From an uncultured Marvinbryantia sp. (GTDB taxonomy: Bacteria; Bacillota; Clostridia; Lachnospirales; Lachnospiraceae), in the NCBI RefSeq assembly GCF_905201705.1, contig NZ_CAJKOX010000021.1, positions 1 through 64,000 on the forward strand: DNA of 64,000 nt. The letters are read 5' to 3'. Made by a program: the position numbers and the translations under genes. Below are positions 51,460 to 58,788 of the stretch, piece by piece. The notes beneath the pieces are model-generated. The model did not search any database. It had not been told where the DNA came from and saw nothing but the letters and a program-made list of their open reading frames with translations. Within the stretch, counting starts at the first letter, position 1. Every line of letters starts with the position of its first letter.

Positions 51460-51924
51460 TCATGAGATACGGGATTTCAAATATGTAAAAAATTCTTCTT
51501 TTTCCGCCCCGAGCACGCGGTCTGAAATCATATATCCTCTGCCGCTGCTCTCCAGAATAATTATCATATTCGGCTCTTTCACCGCCCGACTGATTTTTTT
51601 CCAGTCAACGTTTGCCGTCTTTCCATCCGCCTGCACGTAGATGCCCGCATCTCCAAACCACAGCTCCATATTCTTTGGAAGCTGCGCCGCCTGTTTTCTC
51701 GCGCGCAGATACGTACCTGCAGGCTGTATCACCGGAACAAGCAGGCATCCAAGTGCCATCGCCGCATTTACCAGTACATTCTCTCCCCAGAAATGAATCG
51801 TCATCGCCAGAAAAGAGACTGCAAATATTATGCTGCACACTCCGACCATGGAGTGATAAATGCGGTACATGGAAAGCCGGAAGCAGTCCATCGCCGTAAT
51901 GTCACATTTGAATTTGTATCTCAT
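51460..51924 (-). CDS. YcxB-like membrane protein
   Basis: A 154-residue protein: two helices at about 22-44 and 50-70, then a C-terminal PH-like YcxB domain (ELWFGDAGIYVQADGKTANVDWKKISRAV and YMISDRVLGAEKEEFFTYL). Function of the family is unknown. It is 12 bp after dctM, so it belongs to the TRAP operon. Confidence 0.78.
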   Translation of the reverse strand: MRYKFKCDITAMDCFRLSMYRIYHSMVGVCSIIFAVSFLAMTIHFWGENVLVNAAMALGCLLVPVIQPAGTYLRARKQAAQLPKNMELWFGDAGIYVQADGKTANVDWKKISRAVKEPNMIIILESSGRGYMISDRVLGAEKEEFFTYLKSRIS

Positions 51925-51936
51925 AAGCTCTCCTTA

Positions 51937-53229
51937 CTACATAAGCAGGTTCGGAAGGAACATACTGATCTGCGGAATAAAGGTGATCAGCAGCAGTACA
52001 ACGATCATGCAAAGGTAGAACGGAAGCGTCGCCTTTACCACCTGCTCCATTTTCAGCTTTGCCACAGCGGAACCAATGAACAGCACAGCTCCTACCGGCG
52101 GCGTCAGCAGACCGATGCCACAGTTTAAGATCATCATGATACCAAACTGGATCGGGTTGATGCCGATCGAGGTTGCGATCGGAAGCAGGATCGGTGTCGC
52201 GATCAGAATGATCGGCGCCATGTCCATAATGCATCCGAGGAACAGCAGGATCAGATTCAGCAGCAGCGCCAGAATGATCGGATTATCCGTAATGCCGGTG
52301 ATCGCTGTTGCCGCAATATCCGGCACATGCAGCGTGGTCAGGCAGTATCCGAAAATACTGGAGGTTGCGATCAGGATCAGCACGATGGACAGCGTATCCA
52401 CACACTGCTCCAGAACGTGCCACACGCCCTTCCAGGTCAGTCCCTTATAAACATACACGCTGACGATCAGGCTGTAAATAACTGCGATCGCCGCAGACTC
52501 TGTCGCGGTAAACCATCCAAATACAACGCCGACCACCACGATGACAACAGCTGCCAGCGCCCAGAAGGATACGGACAACTGCTTCAGCAGATTCCTGATG
52601 CTGAATTTTTCCCCCTTCGGGTAATGTCTCTTTTTCGAGATAATGTAGGAGCCTACCATCAGCGAAAGCGCCAGGAGCGCTCCCGGTATGTATCCGGCAA
52701 GGAAGAGACTTCCTACGGAGATGCCGCCCGCCGACATCGCATAAATGACCATGTTGTGGCTCGGCGGAACCAGAAGTCCCTCACAGGATGAGGTAATGGT
52801 AACAGCCGTCGAAAAATCTCCGTCGTATCCCTGGTCAACCATCATCGGGATCAGGATACTTCCCAGAGAAGCAGTGTCTGCGGATGCAGAACCGGAAATA
52901 CCTCCGAAGAAATAGGAAGCAACGATGTTTACCATCGCCATGCCGCCCGTCATCCAGCCAACGCAGGCGTTCGCCAGGTCGATCAGTTTTTGCGAGATAC
53001 CGCCGCTGCCCATCAGGCAGCCCATTGTGATAAAGAACGGCACCGCCATCAGACTGAAGGAACTGATACCTTTTACCATCTGCTGACAGATCGTGGTGAG
53101 CGGAAGCCCCTGGAAAAGCAGACAGAACATCGAAGATAACGCAACTGCATACGCAATCGGGAATCTTAACAAAATCATAACAAGAAAGCTTATCAGCAAT
53201 ACTGCGATTGCCGCTGAATTAACGGTCAT
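51937..53229 (-). CDS. dctM: TRAP transporter large permease
   Basis: A 430-residue membrane protein of the DctM/UPF0114 type, about twelve helices. Signatures include the ALSSMFCLLFQGLPLTTICQ scoop region, GSILIPMMVDQGYDGDFSTA and IMILNCGIGLLTPPVGAVLF. It is the sodium-coupled transport subunit. Its start overlaps the dctQ stop by 4 bp. Confidence 0.95.
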   Translation of the reverse strand: MTVNSAAIAVLLISFLVMILLRFPIAYAVALSSMFCLLFQGLPLTTICQQMVKGISSFSLMAVPFFITMGCLMGSGGISQKLIDLANACVGWMTGGMAMVNIVASYFFGGISGSASADTASLGSILIPMMVDQGYDGDFSTAVTITSSCEGLLVPPSHNMVIYAMSAGGISVGSLFLAGYIPGALLALSLMVGSYIISKKRHYPKGEKFSIRNLLKQLSVSFWALAAVVIVVVGVVFGWFTATESAAIAVIYSLIVSVYVYKGLTWKGVWHVLEQCVDTLSIVLILIATSSIFGYCLTTLHVPDIAATAITGITDNPIILALLLNLILLFLGCIMDMAPIILIATPILLPIATSIGINPIQFGIMMILNCGIGLLTPPVGAVLFIGSAVAKLKMEQVVKATLPFYLCMIVVLLLITFIPQISMFLPNLLM

Positions 53230-53753
53230 ACCTGCGCCTCCTCTCCCAGAACAAGGCGCTTAATGTGATTGTAAATTGCCTCGATCTCAAAGATAATCAT
53301 AAACAACCCCGCAAGCGGAATCGGTGCATACATCCAGAAACGCGACAGCCACGGCATACTTACATAGGTACCCTTGGCGCCAAGCGTGGACGCATACTGC
53401 CAGCCCACCGTGAGCATGACGATCGCCAGCACAAATACCAGCGCATCCGCCAGCAGATCCAGAAGCACGAGCAGCTTCTTCGGAAGATAACGGTCGAACG
53501 CCGTCATGCGGATGTGGCTTCCCTTGCGGATCGCCAGCGCCGCCGAAAGAACCGCCATATACGACATCAGCGTAAGCACGACTTCCTCGCTCCATGCCGG
53601 GTCCGGGATAAATGGTATATAACGTCCCAATACCGCCATACTGGTAATCAGAATGTCGGCGATCAGAAGAAGCTTACAGATGAATAAGTCTACTTTATAA
53701 ATGACGTCATATACCGGTTTGAACTTATCAATTTTTTCAAAAAAGCCGGTCAT
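53226..53753 (-). CDS. dctQ: TRAP transporter small permease
   Basis: A 175-residue membrane protein with four helices (about 22-42, 58-78, 95-117, 135-157). The KGSHIRMTAFDRYLP loop and the ARF-like C-terminal segment are typical DctQ features. It binds the large permease and helps dock the binding protein. Translationally coupled to dctM. Confidence 0.92.
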   Translation of the reverse strand: MTGFFEKIDKFKPVYDVIYKVDLFICKLLLIADILITSMAVLGRYIPFIPDPAWSEEVVLTLMSYMAVLSAALAIRKGSHIRMTAFDRYLPKKLLVLLDLLADALVFVLAIVMLTVGWQYASTLGAKGTYVSMPWLSRFWMYAPIPLAGLFMIIFEIEAIYNHIKRLVLGEEAQV

Positions 53754-53800
53754 AATAACCTCCCTCTTATCCTTATCTCTCTTTTCTTTCCATCAAGAAA

Positions 53801-53825
53801 GGCGCAGCGGACATTTCCGCCGCGC
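53801..53825 (-). terminator. attenuator-like hairpin between dctP and dctQ
   Basis: GGCGCGGCGGA-AATG-TCCGCTGCGCC followed by TTTCTT on the minus strand, in a 136-bp gap. It should let only part of the transcripts reach the permease genes, keeping binding protein in excess. Confidence 0.65.
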
Positions 53826-53889
53826 CCTCCATTCCGCGAGGCAACACGCCAGGCGGATATTTTACGTGATATCTCTTGCCGTTCAGAGC

Positions 53890-54885
53890 TTACTGCATAT
53901 CTACGATCTGCTGATACAGGTCTTCCATACCCTTGGTATTTTCGGAAATAACGTCAGCAACCGCTGCCTGCCACGGAGTCAGATCTTCCACTTCGATTAC
54001 GTTTACGCCGTCTGCCTTGAGCTGCTCAAGAACCTTCTCTTCCTCGCCTGCGGAAAGCTCACGGTTGAAGTTGGAGGCATATTCGCCGGCTTCCATGATA
54101 ATGTTCTGCTGATTCTCGCTCAGTTTGTCCCATGCAGCGTCAGTAATGATAACCTGGATAGCGCCCAGCGTATGTCCGTCAAGGATCAGGTTCGGAGCAA
54201 CCTCCGGGAATGCATTGGACTTATAGTTTGCGATCGGCTGCTCAGCGCCGTCAACAACGCCTGTCTGCAGTGCGGAGTACAGCTCGCCGAAGGATACAAC
54301 TGTCGGAGAAGCGCCAAGACCTTCTACCAGACCGTTCATAACCGGGTCGTTGGACACACGCAGCTTCATGCCTGCCAGATCTTCGATGCCGGAGATTTCC
54401 TTCGTCGTGAAGAAATGACGGAAGCCTTCCTCGCCGTAGAACAGACCTCTCACGCCGCTGCCGTTCTCCTGCGGCTCCATGAGGAATTCCTGTGCAAGAT
54501 CAGAAGTCGCAAAGTTCCAGAAATGTTCGCGGCTTACGAAGGTATACGGGAGAGACAGAAGCATGGATTTCTGTCCGCCGTAGCTTGTCAGAGCAAATGC
54601 GGAGATACGGGACATATCAATTGTTCCGCCGCCGCCAAGCATGGTGTCAAGTACATCGTTCTCAGAACCAAGCACGCCGCTTGCCTGAATGTCAATGGTG
54701 ATGGAACCACCGGAAAGCTCTTCTACCTTCTCTTTGAATGCAGTTGCCGTCTGACCTACGATCGTATCCAGCGGGTTAACCTCTGCGTATACCAGTGTAA
54801 CCGGTGCATCCTCTGCTGCTGCAAGCGTTCCCATAGAAAGAACCATAGCTGCTCCTAAAACTACAGATAATAATTTCTTTTTCAT
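53890..54885 (-). CDS. dctP: TRAP transporter substrate-binding protein
   Basis: A 331-residue exported binding protein. Signal peptide 1-24 (LLSVVLGAAMVLSMGTLAAAED), no lipobox Cys. LAGMKLRVSNDPVMNGLVEGLGASPT contains the conserved carboxylate-binding Arg; ELYSALQTGVVDGAEQPIANYKS is another family mark. Ligand is probably a carboxylate (sugar acid or C4 acid). ATG at 54885 after GGAAGGAAAAAAG. First gene of the operon. Confidence 0.93.
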   Translation of the reverse strand: MKKKLLSVVLGAAMVLSMGTLAAAEDAPVTLVYAEVNPLDTIVGQTATAFKEKVEELSGGSITIDIQASGVLGSENDVLDTMLGGGGTIDMSRISAFALTSYGGQKSMLLSLPYTFVSREHFWNFATSDLAQEFLMEPQENGSGVRGLFYGEEGFRHFFTTKEISGIEDLAGMKLRVSNDPVMNGLVEGLGASPTVVSFGELYSALQTGVVDGAEQPIANYKSNAFPEVAPNLILDGHTLGAIQVIITDAAWDKLSENQQNIIMEAGEYASNFNRELSAGEEEKVLEQLKADGVNVIEVEDLTPWQAAVADVISENTKGMEDLYQQIVDMQ

Positions 54886-54911
54886 CTTTTTTCCTTCCCT
54901 CTTCATTTTTT

Positions 54912-54958
54912 ATAGAACCGTTCTATTTGATAATTTAAGTATATCGAAAAAATATACT
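54912..54958 (-). promoter_or_regulatory. palindromes before dctP, candidate operator region
   Basis: ATAGAAC-C-GTTCTAT (54912-54926) is a perfect 7-bp-arm palindrome. AGTATAT-N7-ATATACT (54938-54958) is a second; it contains a TATACT-like -10 (minus strand) with a poor -35, as for an activator-dependent promoter. The YesN-type regulator of the operon is the obvious candidate. Confidence 0.45.
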
Positions 54959-55041
54959 ATTTGGTACAGGAAATTTTTGATATTCCTAGCAAATTCATGC
55001 TATTTTCTTTTACTCTTTTTTCTCTTTTGTTCATAATGCAC

Positions 55042-55091
55042 AAAAAAGAGCAGCGGGACAAGTTTGCAAATTGTCCTGCTGCTCTTTTTTT
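55042..55091. terminator. bidirectional terminator after the hydrolase gene
   Basis: AGAGCAGC(G/A)GGACAA and its complement form a stem of about 14 bp with A-run and T-run at the two ends. Confidence 0.92.
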
Positions 55092-55111
55092 GCTGCCATC
55101 ACATATCTCTG

Positions 55112-56047
55112 CTATTCCCCGGATACAAAGATTTCCGTCATCCAGTAATAGATGTCCCCGTAGACATCCTCTCTGTCCACTTCGTTTAAAATTTCATGGC
55201 GGTCCTGCGGGTAAAGCCTGCACTTCACCTTTGTCATGCCCATGCGCAGGAACTGCCTGTATACTTTTGTCACGCCCTTGCCGAACTGACCGACCGGATC
55301 ATCGTCGCCGGAGACAAACAGCACCGGAAGATCGCGCGGCATCCCGTTGAGGAAATTTTCAAAGCTCAGTGTATAAATGCTGTAAAACAAATTGTAATAT
55401 CCGTTTAAGGTGAAGCGGAAGTTGCAGAGCTTTTCCTTCATATATGTATTCACGTTTTCCTCGTTCCGGCTCAGCCATGCCTTGCCGCTTAACTTTCCAA
55501 ATTTCCGGTTGTAGCCGCCGAACGCCATTGCATCCACCAGAAAACTGCGGTAATTCCAGCCGAGAACCTTTGCCATCGCCGTGGTGAGCACCATTCCGAA
55601 CTGCGTGGCAATGCGCGGCTGATAACCCGTACCCATAATCACCGCGCCCGCAAGCCCTTCTCCGTAAATGCAGAGGTACTGCCTTACCAGAAAAGAACCC
55701 ATACTGTGTCCCAGCAGAAAATACGGAACCTCCGGGTATTTCTGCTGCGTGATCCTGCGCAGCCTGTGAATATCCTTCAGAAGCGTTTTGTTGCCGTCTT
55801 CTTTGGCGAAATATCCGTAATGCTCCTCCGACTGCACGGATTTTCCGTGTCCAAGATGGTCGTTGCCCGTCACCAGAATGCCGCGCTCCGCCAGATATCC
55901 CGCGAACTCATCGTAGCGGTCAATAAACTCCACCATGCCGTGCGAGATCTGCAGCACCGCGCGCACCTTTCCCTCCGGAATCCAGCGGATGGCGTGAATC
56001 TCTGTCACATGGTCGTTAGAATGATACGTAAAATGCTCTTTCTTCAT
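55112..56047 (-). CDS. alpha/beta hydrolase (monoacylglycerol lipase/lysophospholipase-like)
   Basis: A 311-residue cytoplasmic hydrolase of the serine aminopeptidase S33/Hydrolase_4 group. Nucleophile elbow GHSMGSF, acid Asp in VSGDDDPVG, His in YPQDRHEIL, oxyanion region HGMVEFIDRYDEFAGYL. Resembles PldB-type lysophospholipases and monoglyceride lipases; substrate not determined. GGAGGCTGGACA precedes the ATG. Monocistronic with its own terminator. Confidence 0.85.
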   Translation of the reverse strand: MKKEHFTYHSNDHVTEIHAIRWIPEGKVRAVLQISHGMVEFIDRYDEFAGYLAERGILVTGNDHLGHGKSVQSEEHYGYFAKEDGNKTLLKDIHRLRRITQQKYPEVPYFLLGHSMGSFLVRQYLCIYGEGLAGAVIMGTGYQPRIATQFGMVLTTAMAKVLGWNYRSFLVDAMAFGGYNRKFGKLSGKAWLSRNEENVNTYMKEKLCNFRFTLNGYYNLFYSIYTLSFENFLNGMPRDLPVLFVSGDDDPVGQFGKGVTKVYRQFLRMGMTKVKCRLYPQDRHEILNEVDREDVYGDIYYWMTEIFVSGE

Positions 56048-56197
56048 TGTCCAGCCTCCTTCTTAATATTTATTTACAAAATTTTTTTAAGATTTAAAAG
56101 TGTTTAAAGCCCGTATTTTGCAAGAAAAATTTTCTTGACAAATGCCCAGGCATATTCTATACTGATTTTAAGAAATGGGTTTTTGCCAAGTAGAATT

Positions 56198-56722
56198 TTA
56201 TGATTTGAACGGGTTGCTCGTTTCTTTTTTTATATCTAAAACATCGTATAAATACATTTTTCCATCATTCGCATGGCGTATCAGCATAGACGCATGAAAA
56301 ATATTATACCGCTCCACCTCTCCCGATTCATCATAAACAGGAAGCGCAAAACGGGAGTCATACCTGTACCATCCATTTGCTGCATTTCTTAAATGCTTTT
56401 CCCCGGAGTTTTCCCGAAAGTGCTTACCAACTGCTATTTCCAGCATTTCCGGTATCCCCTGTGAAGCATTCACCTTTGCTTTTGCATTCGCCCCCTTTAA
56501 CGAATAAGTATATCTGGAACCTGTATACTCATCCGGCAGGTCCTGCCCAATATAAACAATGTCCTTCGTATCAGCGATCTCATAAAACTCTCCTACATAG
56601 GATTCCAGGTAAGCCTTTACATCATCCCAGTTGATTGCTTTCTTTCCTTTAAAAATAATATCATTAATCAAGGCAATTTTATTTCCATTCAAATCTGTTA
56701 TGATATTTATATTCCTGTTCAT
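56198..56722 (-). CDS. conserved hypothetical protein, possible phage/mobile-element associated domain
   Basis: A 174-residue soluble protein without helices or signal. The N-terminus alternates beta strands (INIITDLNGNKIALINDIIF), then WDDVKAYLESYVGEFYEIADTKDIVYIG and YSLKGANAKAKVNASQGIP, and an acidic-aromatic C-terminal domain (GWYRYDSRFALPVYDESGEVER). The style recalls domains of large polyvalent phage proteins and nuclease-toxin tails, but I cannot name a family. GGAGGCAGCCA precedes the ATG. AT-rich compared with neighbours. Confidence 0.6.
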   Translation of the reverse strand: MNRNINIITDLNGNKIALINDIIFKGKKAINWDDVKAYLESYVGEFYEIADTKDIVYIGQDLPDEYTGSRYTYSLKGANAKAKVNASQGIPEMLEIAVGKHFRENSGEKHLRNAANGWYRYDSRFALPVYDESGEVERYNIFHASMLIRHANDGKMYLYDVLDIKKETSNPFKS

Positions 56723-56840
56723 TGGCTGCCTCCATAAAACTTAAGCCTTTATTCTGTTTTCCCGACAATCACATCATAGCTTTCTGCAATCGTCCTTTTG
56801 ATTTCTCATCCGAAATAGTCCCATCCAAAGTAACAGAATT

Positions 56841-57006
56841 TCAATGTTCCTTATTCTGTTGATCCCCCTGCAGCACGGATGAATAAATATTCCTCCACAG
56901 GTCACGCCACTGCGAATCAACCTTTACATTCACCCTGTCATAATCCCAAAATCCAATGCAGATGAAACAGCCCGAAGAAGCGCAATCAGCCGCATATTCT
57001 TGCTCT
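56841..57006 (-). pseudogene. C-terminal gene fragment
   Basis: An open stretch of about 54 codons with no start (a stop precedes it) encodes a protein-like tail: ASSGCFICIGFWDYDRVNVK and then DSQWRDLWRNIYSSVLQ, ending at TGA 56841. It has no ribosome site. Probably the end of a lost gene. The remainder of the 56723-57020 gap shows nothing. Confidence 0.35.
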
Positions 57007-57020
57007 TTTCAAACCGGAAT

Positions 57021-57251
57021 TTATTTTTTTCTCGCAACCATAAAAATGCCGACTGCAAGCACTGCAATACCCGCAACAATTCCTATAATTACCAGAGGAC
57101 TTCCGACTATACCAGCAACAAATACTGAAGTCGGACCATCTGATCCACCAATGATAGACACTGACATTTTCCCTTTTATTTTAAAAATTAGGGATACTAC
57201 TGCCATCACAATCCCTATCACTGTTAATATAATTCCTAAAATCTTCTTCAT
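57021..57251 (-). CDS. small membrane protein with the Na+-decarboxylase beta-subunit GGSDGPTS motif
   Basis: A 76-residue protein: helix 1 at about 4-24, a loop ISIIGGSDGPTSVFVAG-like region (SVSIIGGSDGPTSVFVAG), helix 2 at about 50-72, KK end. The GG(A/S)DGPTS loop is the conserved sodium-site signature of oxaloacetate/glutaconyl-CoA decarboxylase beta subunits, here without the rest of that 400-residue protein. GGAGGAATCGAGCGC precedes the ATG. Short proteins of this type recur in Clostridia; role unknown. Confidence 0.65.
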   Translation of the reverse strand: MKKILGIILTVIGIVMAVVSLIFKIKGKMSVSIIGGSDGPTSVFVAGIVGSPLVIIGIVAGIAVLAVGIFMVARKK

Positions 57252-57371
57252 GCGCTCGATTCCTCCAATCCTGATTCTTCATTTACCCATCTTCTTTTCT
57301 GCTGGACAAAAAGCATCCCTCGCTTGATCAATTCCGATTTTCTTAATTCTACAAATTTGAATCTCTGCACA

Positions 57372-57559
57372 CTATATCATTTTTGACATAATCTCTTTTT
57401 CTTTATCCTGTAACACGTTTAATAGTCTTTGTTTACATTCTTTGATTTCGCCTATAAGAACCCTCTTTGAATCCTCGAGTTTTAATTCTTTTTCATGTCC
57501 TAATTTAATATCTTGCATCTGATTGTAACGTTTAATAAGGGTGTTAAAATAATGTTTGA
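57372..57559 (-). pseudogene. out-of-frame continuation of the 57560-57883 gene
   Basis: In the -1 frame relative to the upstream ORF, coding continues for about 61 codons from the A7 run at 57573-57579 to TAG 57372. The product is a highly charged helix (IKRYNQMQDIKLGHEKELKL, IGEIKECKQRLLNVLQDKEK), which is a natural continuation of the coiled-coil-like end of the upstream ORF. Confidence 0.55.
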
Positions 57560-57883
57560 TTATAATAGGATCATTTTTTTGTACAATAACGGCTTTGCCC
57601 TTTCGAAATCCGCAATTATTAGATGATATGCATTTTCAATAATATCTTCATTTGCTTCTGTGATTGCAGGAACTCTTATCACACTAACTTCTCTTATCAA
57701 TTTTCCAATTTCATCCCTCTGCCATTCAATAAACTCATGAGTTTGCTCCGCTTTTTTAGTTTTAATTATAAAGGAATGATCCAAATGAGAAATCAAAAAT
57801 TGAACCAATGCAGCAACAAAACCTGCAATTACACCGGTTGCAATTCCACCACCATTAAACAATAGTTCTATCCAATTATCCAT
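57560..57883 (-). CDS. small membrane/coiled-coil protein, frame interrupted at an A7 run
   Basis: A 107-residue ORF as read: one N-terminal helix (about 12-33, GGIATGVIAGFVAALVQFLI), then a charged helical region (KKAEQTHEFIEWQRDEIGKLIREV). It ends eight codons after TAC-AAA-AAA-A. A -1 shift there joins it to 61 more codons of similar character (57372-57559), giving about 164 residues. So it is either a fresh frameshift, a sequencing error in a homopolymer, or a slippage-expressed gene. Family not recognised. Confidence 0.55.
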   Translation of the reverse strand: MDNWIELLFNGGGIATGVIAGFVAALVQFLISHLDHSFIIKTKKAEQTHEFIEWQRDEIGKLIREVSVIRVPAITEANEDIIENAYHLIIADFERAKPLLYKKMILL

Positions 57884-57924
57884 GGTTATATATGTCCTCC
57901 ATTCCTATAAATCCCGATTGTAAG

Positions 57925-57975
57925 GAAAAAGTGGCAGCCTTTCCCTGCTACAAAGTATAGCAGAAAAAGGCTGCC
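57925..57975 (-). terminator. first of two tandem hairpins downstream of the GtrA/GH3 operon
   Basis: GGCAGCCTTTTTC and GGGAAAGGCTGCC pair on the minus strand with an inner CTGCTA/TAGCAG stem, then CACTTTTT. Confidence 0.7.
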
Positions 57976-57998
57976 GTATCAATCAAAAGTCGCTTTCG

Positions 57999-58031
57999 AA
58001 AAAAGGAAACAGCTTCTTTATGAAGTGTTTC
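57999..58031 (-). terminator. main terminator of the GtrA/GH3 operon
   Basis: GGAAACACTTC-ATAAA-GAAGCTGTTTCC (one bulge) followed by six T on the minus strand. Confidence 0.85.
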
Positions 58032-58128
58032 CCTTTTATAGCATCTGTCTTTTATAATATCTGTTTTTGTAACGCCCCGGTCATATGGAGGCACCGGATG
58101 CCGCTATGGCATTCCGGACCGGACAGCA

Positions 58129-58722
58129 TTATTTCTTTGCTTCCCCCTCCGGGAATATGATTTTGAATACGAAGAAGAATATCACCATGGATATACCGCC
58201 CATCAGTACCGTGGTGCCGATGTTGTACAGCCATCCCGGAAGGAGCTGGCTTGCAACCGCTACCCACACGCAGTTGATGGAGTTTACCACGATCGTGATC
58301 ACCACCCACGCGATCACGTACCACATGATCTGCCAGGGAATGTTGCCATGGCTGCGGAAGGTGATATTTCTCTGCAGCGGGAAGTTGATGCACTGCGCGA
58401 GGAAGGAACCAACCAGCATGGCGATAAAGTAGCCGAGACCGCCGCCAATGATGACCTGTCCTGCTTCATTGTACAAAACGTCGTAGCCGAGCGCGTTCCA
58501 GGTGAAGTCGATTCCAAACAGGCTCACCGGGATTGCCGGCCAGCTCCATGCTGTACCCGCAAGTTCCAGACCGAGCAGATTCGGCAGGAAGGCGTAGATG
58601 ATATACTGGACAACAGTTACCAGGTTACTGAAGATGAGGAAGAGACCGCCCTCGCGCACCCACTTTGCTGCTGACGGATGCCTGTCGGCAAAATTTCCCC
58701 ACCATGATTTTAAAGCATTCAT
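58129..58722 (-). CDS. GtrA-like membrane protein
   Basis: A 197-residue protein with four helices (about 25-48, 90-112, 128-150, 165-188). The loop FPLQRNITFRSHGNIPWQ is the GtrA-family FxxxRxxxF signature. GtrA proteins help move lipid-linked sugars across the membrane for surface glycan decoration. An extra loop between helices 1 and 2 is longer than usual. TAAGGAGAGGG precedes the ATG. It is 66 bp after a GH3 gene on the same strand and likely co-transcribed. Confidence 0.75.
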   Translation of the reverse strand: MNALKSWWGNFADRHPSAAKWVREGGLFLIFSNLVTVVQYIIYAFLPNLLGLELAGTAWSWPAIPVSLFGIDFTWNALGYDVLYNEAGQVIIGGGLGYFIAMLVGSFLAQCINFPLQRNITFRSHGNIPWQIMWYVIAWVVITIVVNSINCVWVAVASQLLPGWLYNIGTTVLMGGISMVIFFFVFKIIFPEGEAKK

Positions 58723-58788
58723 ATGTTTACCCTCTCCTTATATATTGTTTTTGTGCTGCCAGCGGATCACTCCGCTGCTGACATCACT

